64,000 nt of DNA from UBA5070 sp035913415 (GTDB lineage: Bacteria; Fibrobacterota; Fibrobacteria; UBA5070), in assembly GCA_035913415.1 (NCBI GenBank), contig JAMIIV010000001.1:3681-67680 (forward strand). The letters run 5' to 3'. Under the pieces are notes generated by a model, which had not been told where the DNA came from, did no database searches, and worked only from the letters and a program-made list of their open reading frames with translations. Shown piece by piece: positions 47,609-55,103 of the stretch (position 1 is its first letter; every line of letters starts with the position of its first letter). Position numbers and translations under genes: made by a program.

Positions 47609-48793
47609 TCACTTTCCGGCCTGCACGCGCAGGCCCTCCGAGAGCATGGGGGTTCCCGACACCACGATCGTCTCCCCGACGGCCAGGCCGGAGTCGACCG
47701 CGATGCCTTCCTGGACCAGGAACCCGGTGCGCACCTCGCGGCGGTGCAGGACGGAATCCGTCACGGTCCAGACGAACCGCCGGCCCTGGGCGTCGGTCAG
47801 GACCGAGGCGGGTGGGACGATGGGCGTCGGGGCGGCGCCGGCCACCGACAATCGCACCTGGGAGACCATCCCCACCTTCAGGACGCCGGAGCGGTTGGGC
47901 AGGGCTACCTTGACCTTGTAGGTGCGGGTGAAGGGATCGGCTTCCACGCCGATCTCGCGCACCACGCCGTCGATCCTGGAGCCGGTGGCCGACACCTCGA
48001 CATGCGCGGCCATGCCCTTGCGGACGCGGGCGATGTCCTTCTCCGCGACCTGGACGGTCGAGAGCATCGTGGTGGTCTGCACGAGGGTGAAGGCCGAAGC
48101 TCCAGGCAGGGCGCGCTCGCCGGGTTGGAGGTTCCGCCGGGCGACCAGTCCCGAGAGGGGCGCACGCAGTACGGCGTCCTCGAGATTGCGCTTGGACATC
48201 GACACCGCGCTGCGGGCCTGGTTGCGGCCGGTCTCGATCTCCACCCAGCGGATCTCGGCGAGGGTGCCTCCGCGGTGCATCGGTTCCATGCGTCTCCATG
48301 CGTCCTCGGCCTGGTCGGCCTTGGCCTGCGACATCGCCAACTGGTCCTTCAGGGCGCCGGCGTCCAGGATGGCCAGCACCTGTCCCTTGGCGACGGCCTG
48401 TCCTTCGTCGACCAGCACCCTCTCGACGGTTCCCGGAACCGCGAAGCTCACCGCCACCGAGGTCTCGGCCTCCAGGTGGCCCGAGAGCACGAGGTCCTGG
48501 GCGGAGTCGCTGGCCGCGACGGTGGCGACCCGCACGACGGGGGGCTTCGCCAGGGCGTCGGGGGCGTGCTCGGAGCATCCGGTGATCGCCAAGGCGATCA
48601 GGATCACTAGCAGAGGCGGCAGACCCTTGCGGATCACCTCGGAAGACAAGGACGCTTGATTTTGGCGTCCCACGGGGTGGATCAGCTCTTTCAGGGACAA
48701 CAACGGCTTGGTGGGCCGGGGGGCGGTCTGCGCGATGGGCAAGGGTTCCTCGCGTGGCGATTCCTTGGGGCTGGGGGCGTTGGAGGGTTGCAT
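47609..48793 (-). CDS. RND periplasmic adaptor (membrane fusion protein), lipid-anchored
   Basis: The adaptor links the RND pump to TolC. The lipoyl-type halves (LSGHLEAETSVAVSFAVPGTVERV and LRAPLSGLVARRNLQPGE) flank a short helical hairpin; barrel and membrane-proximal domains follow. The ATG at 48793 has a good AAAGGA site but puts about 73 residues, largely polar, before the lipobox ALAITGC. A GTG at 48637 would give a normal 21-residue lipoprotein signal. Either the long N-tail is real and cytoplasmic, or the true start is the GTG. An operator-like repeat lies just upstream. Confidence 0.88.
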   Translation of the reverse strand: MQPSNAPSPKESPREEPLPIAQTAPRPTKPLLSLKELIHPVGRQNQASLSSEVIRKGLPPLLVILIALAITGCSEHAPDALAKPPVVRVATVAASDSAQDLVLSGHLEAETSVAVSFAVPGTVERVLVDEGQAVAKGQVLAILDAGALKDQLAMSQAKADQAEDAWRRMEPMHRGGTLAEIRWVEIETGRNQARSAVSMSKRNLEDAVLRAPLSGLVARRNLQPGERALPGASAFTLVQTTTMLSTVQVAEKDIARVRKGMAAHVEVSATGSRIDGVVREIGVEADPFTRTYKVKVALPNRSGVLKVGMVSQVRLSVAGAAPTPIVPPASVLTDAQGRRFVWTVTDSVLHRREVRTGFLVQEGIAVDSGLAVGETIVVSGTPMLSEGLRVQAGK

Positions 48794-48801
48794 GAGATTC
48801 C

Positions 48802-48830
48802 TTTCGACGAAAATGGGTGAAAAGTCGAAA
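48802..48830. promoter_or_regulatory. Candidate TetR operator in the adaptor leader
   Basis: TTCGAC at 48803-48808 and GTCGAA at 48824-48829 form an inverted repeat with a 15-base spacer, extended by a T/A pair on each side. The spacing equals that of the repeat at the tetR start. It sits nine bases before the adaptor ATG, in an otherwise short gap. Confidence 0.6.
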
Positions 48831-48866
48831 AAACGGCAAAAAAAGAGGGAGAGGCCGTTGTGGGGG

Positions 48867-49499
48867 TCAGGCTTGGAGGCCGCGCACCAGAACTCCCGAG
48901 ACCTCGTCGAGGTGGGCCAGGGAATCGCTGGGCATGGCTCCCCAGACCATCCCCATCTCGATGCCGCGGATCGCGGCGATGGCGAAGTTCGCCACGCTTT
49001 TGCGAATCCCCTCGTCCATGGGGCGGAATATTCCCTGGGTGATTCCATCCTCCAGGATGGCCAGGAACAGAGCTTCTTCTCGCTGGTGAAGGGCGTACCG
49101 CAGGTTGGTCATCTTGCCAAATTCCTCGCCGTCGTGCCGCAGCTCTTCGATGATCTGGCTGAATGTGCGAATACGATCGAGCATCTGCAGTAGGGGAGCC
49201 GTGAAGAAGGCGTGCAACTTGTCCTGCGGAGTGGACTGGGCCTCGACAAGGGCTCGGGTTTGGGCCGTGATCACATCCATTTCCCGCTGGACGACCGCCG
49301 CGAGGATCGCGTCCTTGCTCTCGAAGTAGTAGTACAGAAAGCTTTTTTTCTTCCCCATTGCCGAGGCAATATCCTCCAGGGTGGTCTTCCGCAATCCGAA
49401 CCTCTGGAATTGCCGCAAGGACGCGTCCAGGATGTCGCGACGGGTCCGTTCTTCCTTGGTCAATCCATCGGCATCAAAAGTTCGACTATTCGTCTTCAT
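48867..49499 (-). CDS. TetR-family transcriptional regulator
   Basis: This 210-residue repressor-like protein has an N-terminal helix-turn-helix: RRDILDASLRQFQRFGLRKT, then LEDIASAMGKKKSFLYYYFESKDAIL. The C-terminal ligand domain is less conserved. It is the first gene of the efflux operon and probably represses it and itself. The ATG at 49499 sits inside a candidate operator, and its -7 box TATTTTCG ends four bases before the start. The DNA here is less GC-rich than the neighbours. Confidence 0.88.
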   Translation of the reverse strand: MKTNSRTFDADGLTKEERTRRDILDASLRQFQRFGLRKTTLEDIASAMGKKKSFLYYYFESKDAILAAVVQREMDVITAQTRALVEAQSTPQDKLHAFFTAPLLQMLDRIRTFSQIIEELRHDGEEFGKMTNLRYALHQREEALFLAILEDGITQGIFRPMDEGIRKSVANFAIAAIRGIEMGMVWGAMPSDSLAHLDEVSGVLVRGLQA

Positions 49500-49507
49500 A
49501 AGTCGAA
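49481..49507. promoter_or_regulatory. Candidate TetR operator over the tetR start
   Basis: TTCGAC at 49481-49486 and GTCGAA at 49502-49507 enclose 15 bases, matching the site at 48802-48830. It covers the tetR ATG and part of the box TATTTTCG (49511-49504), so a bound dimer would block initiation. Confidence 0.6.
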
Positions 49508-49511
49508 AATA
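49504..49511 (-). promoter_or_regulatory. TAnnTT-type -7 box for tetR
   Basis: TATTTTCG on the - strand is four bases upstream of the tetR ATG and overlaps the candidate operator. A leaderless transcript starting at about 49499 is predicted. Confidence 0.45.
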
Positions 49512-49778
49512 TCCTTTCTTGAAGAAGAAAGCAAGAGTTGCATGAAGCCTTTCTCCTGACGAAGCCGCCACGAGGTCGCGCCTGGTGGATCAAGGGCGGC
49601 TCGAGTCCGCCTTCCCAGGGGTTCCAGGTTCGCTCGAGGACTCCTCCTTCGGGGCGTGCCAGGGGATCGGTATAGGGATGTGGCCAATCCCCTCTGCCAA
49701 CATCACCGCCAGAGGCCTCCTACGGGTCCTCATCCCCCGCCTGGATGGTTGGGAGGATCAGGATGGCCTGGTGTGTCC

Positions 49779-49786
49779 TACCTTTC
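49779..49786 (+). promoter_or_regulatory. TAnnTTTG-type -7 box of rnpB
   Basis: TACCTTTC ends about four bases before the first base of helix P1 of RNase P RNA. Because P1 fixes the 5' end of the RNA, this spacing calibrates the other boxes in the window. Confidence 0.65.
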
Positions 49787-49790
49787 CCGC

Positions 49791-50196
49791 CTCGCGAGTC
49801 GGGGGCTGGATGGCCGCTGGGTGGAAACACCTGGAGGAACTTCCGGGCACCACAGGACAGGATGCCGGAGAAATTCCGGGCGCAGCAATGCGATGGAAAG
49901 TGCAACAGAGAGCAGACCGCCGATGGCCTCGCAAGAGGATCAGGCAAGGGTGAAACGGTGGGGTAAGAGCCCACCGCCCGGGCGGTAACGTTCCGGGGCA
50001 TGGTAAACCCCATCCGGTGCAAGGCGAACAGCAGGCGCCCCTTTCAACGGGGGCAGGGACGGTCCGTCCCGGTGTCCTGCGGGTAGCCGCTAGAGGCTGT
50101 CAGCAATGGCAGTCCCAGAGGAATGGCCATCGGTCCGGAATGCAACAAGGCGCCGGATGCCACAGAACCCGGGGTATAAGCCCCCGATTCGCGAAC
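49791..50196 (+). ncRNA. rnpB: RNase P RNA (bacterial type A)
   Basis: This is the catalytic RNA that matures tRNA 5' ends. CRI is GGAGGAACTTCCGGGC near 49833. The middle has AACAGAGAGCAGACCGCC and then AGGGTGAAACGGTGGGGTAA, and CRV is ACAGAACCCGG near 50162. P1 pairs 49792-49807 with 50179-50194 (16 bases, one G-U), and P2 pairs GATGGCC at 49809 with GGCCATC near 50125. An insertion of about 29 bases lies between P2 and CRV. The length is ~406 bases. The last part is repeated just downstream. Confidence 0.93.
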
Positions 50197-50310
50197 TTTG
50201 CTTACGGTCCGGAATGCAACAAGGCGCCGGATGCCACAGAACCGTGGGGTATAAGCCCCCGATTCGCGAACTTATCTGCAACAAGGCGCCGGATACCACA
50301 GAACCCGGGC
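50132..50310 (+). repeat. Tandem duplication of the rnpB 3' end
   Basis: Unit 1 (50132-50205) is the 3' end of rnpB itself. Unit 2 (50206-50276) repeats it almost exactly, including the P1 strand AGCCCCCGATTCGCGA at 50254-50269. It reads AACCGTGGGG in place of AACCCGGGG, which damages the P4 strand. Unit 3 (50277-50310) is a fragment that keeps TGCAACAAGGCGCCGG and AGAACCCGGG only. Each full unit includes a short TCCGG...CCGGA hairpin. Confidence 0.9.
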
Positions 50311-50320
50311 CCACGCCAAT

Positions 50321-50377
50321 CCGGTGGTCGAGATTGTCGAGACCCACCGCGTTGGTCTCGACAGGCTTGACCACCGG
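50321..50377. repeat. Intergenic inverted repeat (REP-like, copy 2)
   Basis: Arms 50321-50344 and 50354-50377 are 24 bases each with three mismatches and a nine-base loop. The core GGTCGAG...TGTCGAGACC is shared with 20194-20267, and a partial extra arm follows at 50381-50391. It lies between the rnpB repeats and the convergent lyase gene, where it could also terminate transcripts. Confidence 0.7.
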
Positions 50378-50429
50378 AACAGGCTCGACCATCGAAGGGC
50401 GAGCCCGGTTCGAGGGCCTTAAGTAGCCT

Positions 50430-51791
50430 TCATCTGCCGGGGACGCGGATGCCGGATCCTGTCATGCCGCGTCGGCCGAGGAGGTCGGGGTTCTGCGAGG
50501 CGAATGCTCCGGGTGTCAGGTGCAGCATCCCCTGTTTGGAAGCGGCGGTGGATGGGGCGCGAGGGGTGATGCTGGTGGCCGACGGACGTTCGAAGGCGCC
50601 CAGATCGGGTGCCGAGCCCGAGTAGGACCACATCAGGGCCGCGCCCTTGTCGAGGAGCTTGCTTGCTGCCGAAGGACGCAGGAGCTTCGTGGCGGGGATG
50701 GAGCCGTCGGCGTTGCGAGGAGCTCGGGCCAGGGACGTGTCGACGGATTCGAAGTCGGAATTCGCCAGGGTGAGGGAGAGGTTCCAGCTGTTCTTCTCCT
50801 GGGTGGCGGTGCCGAAGGCATCGGCAGTCGTGCCTTTGTACGACACGCTGTTGCGCAGGACGTGTTTCCCCGTGGTGAGGGCGCCACCAAGTCCGTAGTT
50901 GGTGCCGTTGAGGTACCCGGTGCAATGGATCAACGTCAGCCCCGCGGCGTTGTTGTTCTGGTCGAAGCCCTTGAGGGGATTGCCGAAGGCGACGCAGTGG
51001 CGCAAAGTATCGGGAGCGGGCTGCTGCAGGCCTCCGATCTTGAATCCGTTGCCGTTGCCCACGGCGCCGTAACCCAGAACATCGAGGCCGTTGCGGAAGG
51101 CCCAGCAACTGTCGAAGACGACGATCTCGGGGCTGTCGTAGGCGTCGTACCCGTCGTCGGAGTTTTCCCAGGCGCGGCATCCGATCAGCCGGTTGCCCGG
51201 ACCCTGCGTTTGCTTGGGAGCGAAGCCATCGGCCATCGTGCCGGCCTTCTTGGGGTCGTAGTTGCGGTAGGCGTCGCAATTGCGCAGAGTGGTGTATTGG
51301 CCCCCCTTGTTGATCTCGATGCCGGAGTTGCGGTTTTCGTAGAAGGCGCAGTGCTCGAAGGTGTTGTTGGACCCGGTGACGTACACGCCCTGGTACCCGG
51401 CGCGGGTGATGGCGATGCGGTGGAATAGCCACCAGCTGCCTGTCAGCGACAGGCCGTACGAGTCTTGTACCCAGGCGTCCTTGGGAAATTGGAAATCGAG
51501 GGTGGCCCGCTGGCCAGCGGGTGCCATGACGACGATGGGCGCGGCCTTGGTCGCCTTGGTCGCGCACACGATGGTGTTGGCGACTCCAGTGGAGTAGGGA
51601 ATGGAATACACACCTGCGGCAAGCAGGAGGGTGTCCCCGGCCTTGGCATTGGTGAAGGCGGTTGTGACGGCCACCGGCGAGCTGGCGGCTCCGGTTCCCG
51701 TGGTGCTGCCCGTGGGGGCCACATACACGGTGCGGGCGTGGAGGCTGGTGGCTACGACGAGCAGGCAGAGGACCGGGTGCGTGGTGTACAT
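50430..51791 (-). CDS. Pectate lyase-like right-handed beta-helix protein (PL9 family)
   Basis: The 453-residue protein has a signal peptide (MYTTHPVLCLLVVATSLHA) and is a parallel beta-helix with PL9-like sequence. The Ca2+ aspartates described for Pel9A appear in MADGFAPK near 188 and in the NSDDGYD group near 212-216; the catalytic lysine is in GNGFKIGG near 250. These fit a secreted enzyme that cleaves pectate by beta-elimination, though other uronic polymers are possible. It ends ~40 residues after the helix with no recognisable sorting domain. No sugar-use genes are adjacent. Confidence 0.8.
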   Translation of the reverse strand: MYTTHPVLCLLVVATSLHARTVYVAPTGSTTGTGAASSPVAVTTAFTNAKAGDTLLLAAGVYSIPYSTGVANTIVCATKATKAAPIVVMAPAGQRATLDFQFPKDAWVQDSYGLSLTGSWWLFHRIAITRAGYQGVYVTGSNNTFEHCAFYENRNSGIEINKGGQYTTLRNCDAYRNYDPKKAGTMADGFAPKQTQGPGNRLIGCRAWENSDDGYDAYDSPEIVVFDSCWAFRNGLDVLGYGAVGNGNGFKIGGLQQPAPDTLRHCVAFGNPLKGFDQNNNAAGLTLIHCTGYLNGTNYGLGGALTTGKHVLRNSVSYKGTTADAFGTATQEKNSWNLSLTLANSDFESVDTSLARAPRNADGSIPATKLLRPSAASKLLDKGAALMWSYSGSAPDLGAFERPSATSITPRAPSTAASKQGMLHLTPGAFASQNPDLLGRRGMTGSGIRVPGR

Positions 51792-51992
51792 GGGGAGAAT
51801 CTGGGGGGTGTTGGTGCGATTGGCTCCGGGTTGGGGGTGAAGGTTGTTGAAGTGTTGTTCAACGATCCCGAAAAGGTCCGATTCACTGGGGTTTGGGTTC
51901 ATGGCGCTTCGATACTGGATAATGGGGGCAGGGGGAGCGGTCGCAGAGCGGTACCGTGGTGCGAAGGGGCTTGGAGGGTTGTCGGTACTGGA

Positions 51993-52000
51993 GGTATCAT
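51993..52000 (+). promoter_or_regulatory. Possible extended -10 element
   Basis: GGTATCAT with TTGGAG at 51971-51976 (18-base gap to TATCAT) resembles a sigma-70 promoter for the following gene. Similar GGTATCAT and GGTACCAT elements lie at 55086 and 59186. Confidence 0.35.
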
Positions 52001-52068
52001 GCAGGAGCCGAGGTCGCCCACGGCGCACCTGCGGAAGCCCCCTCCTCCTCCTCCTCCTCGGCGGACAA

Positions 52069-53142
52069 CTGCCCATCCGATCCCTGTTTCCAGTCGCCCT
52101 CTTGGGGTTGCGGGGCTTGGCACCTGCCACCGATTCCCTCGTGCACCCCCGCGAAGTGACCGAACAATGGGGCTCCGATCGTCAGTTCAACCCTGCCAGC
52201 CTGATCCTCAACGAGGGCTGGGACATCTCGCAATTGGAAGATCGCGATCGCAGGCTGCGTGTGCTGCATGGTGCGGCGGGATTCCGTCGGTTGGGGCACA
52301 CGCTGGGGCATCCGCTCGAGTCGATCGAGCACGTCGGATGGGGCGAGTTCGCCGCGACCGAGCTGGTGCCAACTTCGTTGGATCCGGATCGGGCGCAGTG
52401 GATTCCCAACTACCAGGTCCATCTGCTGGGCGGGGGGCTGCTGAACTGGAAGATGGAGGAATGGTTCCGAACCCGTGGATGCGAGTCGCCGAAGGTGGCT
52501 GCCTTCGCGGTATCGGCGACCTCGTGGATGCTCAACGAGGCGGCCGAGCTCGCACCCGAGTCCAACACGGACCACGAGACGGATCCTGTCGCCGACATCT
52601 ACGTCTTCGATCTGGCGGGAGTTCTGCTGTTCCAGTCGGAGGCCGTCCGCGGGTTCTTCACCAGCCGGGTGGAGGCGATGAACTGGCCGCTGCAGCCTTC
52701 GATCGATTTGCGCACGGGGAAGGCCTGGAACGCGGGACAATATCACGCCCTCAAGTTCCCGCTGCCGGGGACCGACGCCTGGAAGCTCTTCTACCATTTC
52801 GGGCTGGGCAACATCGCGGGTCTCACGCGGCGGTTCGGAGCCACCCACGCGGTGTCCGCAGCGGCGGGTGTGCACGCGCGGCAGACGGTTCCTGTCGAGG
52901 GGACCCGTCGCTCGGTGGATCTGGCCCCGAAACTCGGCCTGTTCCTCGATCGTGGGAATTCGCTGCTGGCCTCGGTGTTCTACAACGGGCAGTCGGCACA
53001 ACGGTTGCTTTTCCAGGTCTACCCGACACGCTGGACATCTTGGCCGCTGCCATGGGGTGCCTGGGTCGGAGGTGGTGGATCGGCAGGGTATGCCGCCGGG
53101 GTGACCACCACGTGGGGCATCGGGGTCGCGGCGGGACGTTGA
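52069..53142 (+). CDS. Exported protein of unknown function
   Basis: This is a ~357-residue protein if it starts at the CTG at 52069, which would give a clean signal peptide (LPIRSLFPVALLGLRGLAPA). The frame is open upstream to a TTG at 51979 and beyond, but that would add a long Arg-rich part and a run of six Leu from a CTC repeat. The mature part has an N-terminal helical region, a central GGGLLNWKMEEW and ESNTDHETDPVADIYVFDLA, and C-terminal barrel-like strands. I do not recognise a family. A periplasmic or outer-membrane location is likely. Confidence 0.55.
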   Translation: MPIRSLFPVALLGLRGLAPATDSLVHPREVTEQWGSDRQFNPASLILNEGWDISQLEDRDRRLRVLHGAAGFRRLGHTLGHPLESIEHVGWGEFAATELVPTSLDPDRAQWIPNYQVHLLGGGLLNWKMEEWFRTRGCESPKVAAFAVSATSWMLNEAAELAPESNTDHETDPVADIYVFDLAGVLLFQSEAVRGFFTSRVEAMNWPLQPSIDLRTGKAWNAGQYHALKFPLPGTDAWKLFYHFGLGNIAGLTRRFGATHAVSAAAGVHARQTVPVEGTRRSVDLAPKLGLFLDRGNSLLASVFYNGQSAQRLLFQVYPTRWTSWPLPWGAWVGGGGSAGYAAGVTTTWGIGVAAGR

Positions 53143-53212
53143 TCGCCAGGCGGCAGCCTGCGACCGCGGCAGGGGATCGAGGAACGCGGCATGGGGCGTG
53201 TGGACCGCGACG

Positions 53213-53249
53213 CAAAAAAGCCCCGACTCCTGGAATGGGGTCGAGGCTT
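53213..53249 (-). terminator. Intrinsic terminator of hcp
   Basis: On the - strand an 11-base-pair stem (one mismatch) with a six-base loop is followed by TTTTTT (53219-53214). It lies 25 bases after the hcp stop. Confidence 0.8.
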
Positions 53250-53273
53250 GTGGAGGCGAAGCGGAGCGGTCGA

Positions 53274-54920
53274 TCAAGCCGAGAGGGCGAGGTCTTCCTG
53301 CACGCTGTTGATGCCGCGAATTCCGAAGGTCTCGACCAGGACTTGCGCCACGCCCGGGGACAGGAACGCCGGGAGGGTGGGCCCCAAGCGGATGTTCTTC
53401 ACGCCCAGGTGCAGCAAGGCCAGCAGCACGATGACGGCCTTCTGCTCGTACCAGGCGATGTTGTACTCGATGGGAAGGTCGTTGATGTCGTCCAGGCCGA
53501 AGGCTTCCTTGAGCTTGAGCGCGGTGACGGCCAGGCTGTAGGAATCGTTGCACTGTCCGGCGTCCAGGACGCGCGGGATGCCGCCGATGTCGCCCAGATC
53601 GAGTTTGTTGTAGCGGTACTTGGCGCAGCCGGCGGTCAGGATCACGGTGTCCTTGGGGAGTCCCGCGGCGAAATCCGTGTAGTAGCCACGTTCCTTGTGG
53701 CGTCCGTCGCAACCGGCCATCACCACGAACTTGCGCACGTCGCCGGCCTTGACCGCGTCCACCACCAGGCCCGCGAGTTTGCCGATCTGGTCGTGGGCGA
53801 ATCCGCCCAGAATCTCGCCTTCCTCGATCTGCACCGGCGTGGGGCAGGTCTTGGCCAACGCGATGAGCGCCGAGAAGTCCTTGGTGCCGTCGGCGCGGTG
53901 CTCGATGTGGCGGTACCCGGGGAATCCCGCGGCGCCGGTGGTGAATACCTTGTCGGCGTAGGTGGCGGTCTTGGGCGGCGGCACGATGCAGTTGGTGGTG
54001 AACAGGACCGGCCCGCGGAAGCTCTCGAACTCCTTGTGCTGCTGCCACCAGGCGTTGCCGTAGTTGCCGTAGAGGTGGGCGTACTTCTTGAGTCCCGGGT
54101 AGCTGTGGGCGGGGAGCATCTCGCTGTGGGTGTAGACGTCGATGCCCGCGTCCTTCGACTGTTCCAGGAGCTGCTCGAGATCGGACAGATCATGTCCGGA
54201 AACCAGGATGCCGGGGCGGGTGCCCACGCCGATCTTCACCTTGGTCATCTCGGGGTGCCCGAAGCGCCCCGTGTTGGCTCCGTCCAGCAGGGCCATGGCG
54301 GCCACGGCCTGCTTTCCGGCCTCCAGCACAAGACCTGTCAAGGCGGCCCCGTCCAGGCCGTCGTCGACGGTGGAGGCCAAGGCCGACTCCAGGAACGCCT
54401 GGATCTCGTCGGAGCGGGATCCGAGTTCGGCGGCGTGGTGCAGGTAGGCCGAGAGGCCCTTCAGGCCGTAGGTCAGGAGTTCGCGAAGGGAGCGGACGTC
54501 CTCGTGGGCGGTGCGCTTGACTCCCACTTCGGCGCCCCAGGAGACCAGAGCGTCGCGTCCGTGCGGCAAATCAAGGGCTTCGCGGGTTTTGGAGAGCGCG
54601 ACGACGATCTCGCGGCGTTCGCACTCTTCGCGCAGGTTGTCGCGCAAGGCGAATCCGGCGAGGATCTTCGCTTCGATGGCCTCGTCGTCGAAGTTGGCGT
54701 TGGTGATCGTGCAGAAGATCGCATCGAGGATCCAGGTCTCGACACCGGCCGGCTTGGCTCCGGCCTTGCGCAAGCCGGTGGAGAACACCGCGACGCCGCG
54801 GGCGGCGGCCAGCAGCGAGTCCTGCAGGGCAGCCGTCACGGGCCCCTTGCCGCAAACCCCTTTGATCTCGCAACCGGTCCCGTGGGACGCTTCCTGGCAC
54901 TGGTAGCAGAACATCGACAT
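53274..54920 (-). CDS. hcp: Hybrid-cluster protein / hydroxylamine reductase
   Basis: Hcp reduces hydroxylamine or nitric oxide and is linked to nitrosative stress. The 548-residue protein has the N-terminal cysteines C5-x2-C8-x8-C17-x5-C23 (CYQCQEASHGTGC...), the [4Fe-4S] form typical of anaerobes. The hybrid-cluster ligands lie in VSGHDLSDLE, FTTNCIVPP and TAGCAKYRYN. The length is normal. It is a single gene with its own promoter, ribosome site and terminator. No hcr reductase gene is adjacent, so electrons must come from elsewhere. Confidence 0.95.
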   Translation of the reverse strand: MSMFCYQCQEASHGTGCEIKGVCGKGPVTAALQDSLLAAARGVAVFSTGLRKAGAKPAGVETWILDAIFCTITNANFDDEAIEAKILAGFALRDNLREECERREIVVALSKTREALDLPHGRDALVSWGAEVGVKRTAHEDVRSLRELLTYGLKGLSAYLHHAAELGSRSDEIQAFLESALASTVDDGLDGAALTGLVLEAGKQAVAAMALLDGANTGRFGHPEMTKVKIGVGTRPGILVSGHDLSDLEQLLEQSKDAGIDVYTHSEMLPAHSYPGLKKYAHLYGNYGNAWWQQHKEFESFRGPVLFTTNCIVPPPKTATYADKVFTTGAAGFPGYRHIEHRADGTKDFSALIALAKTCPTPVQIEEGEILGGFAHDQIGKLAGLVVDAVKAGDVRKFVVMAGCDGRHKERGYYTDFAAGLPKDTVILTAGCAKYRYNKLDLGDIGGIPRVLDAGQCNDSYSLAVTALKLKEAFGLDDINDLPIEYNIAWYEQKAVIVLLALLHLGVKNIRLGPTLPAFLSPGVAQVLVETFGIRGINSVQEDLALSA

Positions 54921-54987
54921 GGAGGACTCCTCGTGGCGTGTTTGGGATCGCGAGTTCTGGTGGACTTCTCGCTCTGGAACTCCACAA

Positions 54988-55016
54988 AGAATAAACGAAG
55001 ACAATGATATCGTCAA
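54988..55016 (-). promoter_or_regulatory. Sigma-70-like promoter of hcp
   Basis: On the - strand TTGACG (55016-55011) and TATTCT (54993-54988) are separated by 17 bases. Transcription would begin about 60 bases before the hcp ATG. The region is AT-rich, unlike the genes around it. A weak palindrome around GATATC overlaps the -35 and could be an operator. Confidence 0.6.
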
Positions 55017-55085
55017 TAGGGCGCGATGCGGCTTCGGCGGAGGCGCCAGGATCGCCATCGGGTGTGGGCAGGGGCTGTCGGCAGT

Positions 55086-55093
55086 GGTATCAT
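55086..55093 (+). promoter_or_regulatory. Possible extended -10 element
   Basis: GGTATCAT lies 10 bases before the ATG at 55104 and overlaps an earlier in-frame ATG at 55092. If used, translation must begin at 55104. Confidence 0.3.
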
Positions 55094-55103
55094 GGCCGAC
55101 GAC

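Noticed and set aside
49585..49988. Short + strand ORFs upstream of and within rnpB
   Set aside because: They overlap the RNase P RNA, lack ribosome sites and have no conserved features.
50132..50310. Direct repeats that first looked like a CRISPR array or a mobile element
   Set aside because: There are only two full units of ~74 bases with no spacers between them, and the unit is the 3' end of RNase P RNA.
51465..55007. A very long open frame on the + strand (1180 codons)
   Set aside because: It runs antisense to hcp and through several other genes; its composition is Gly/Arg-rich as expected of a shadow frame in GC-rich DNA.
55001..55018. An FNR/DNR-type operator at the hcp promoter
   Set aside because: The half-sites do not match TTGAT-N4-ATCAA and the symmetry is poor outside GATATC.
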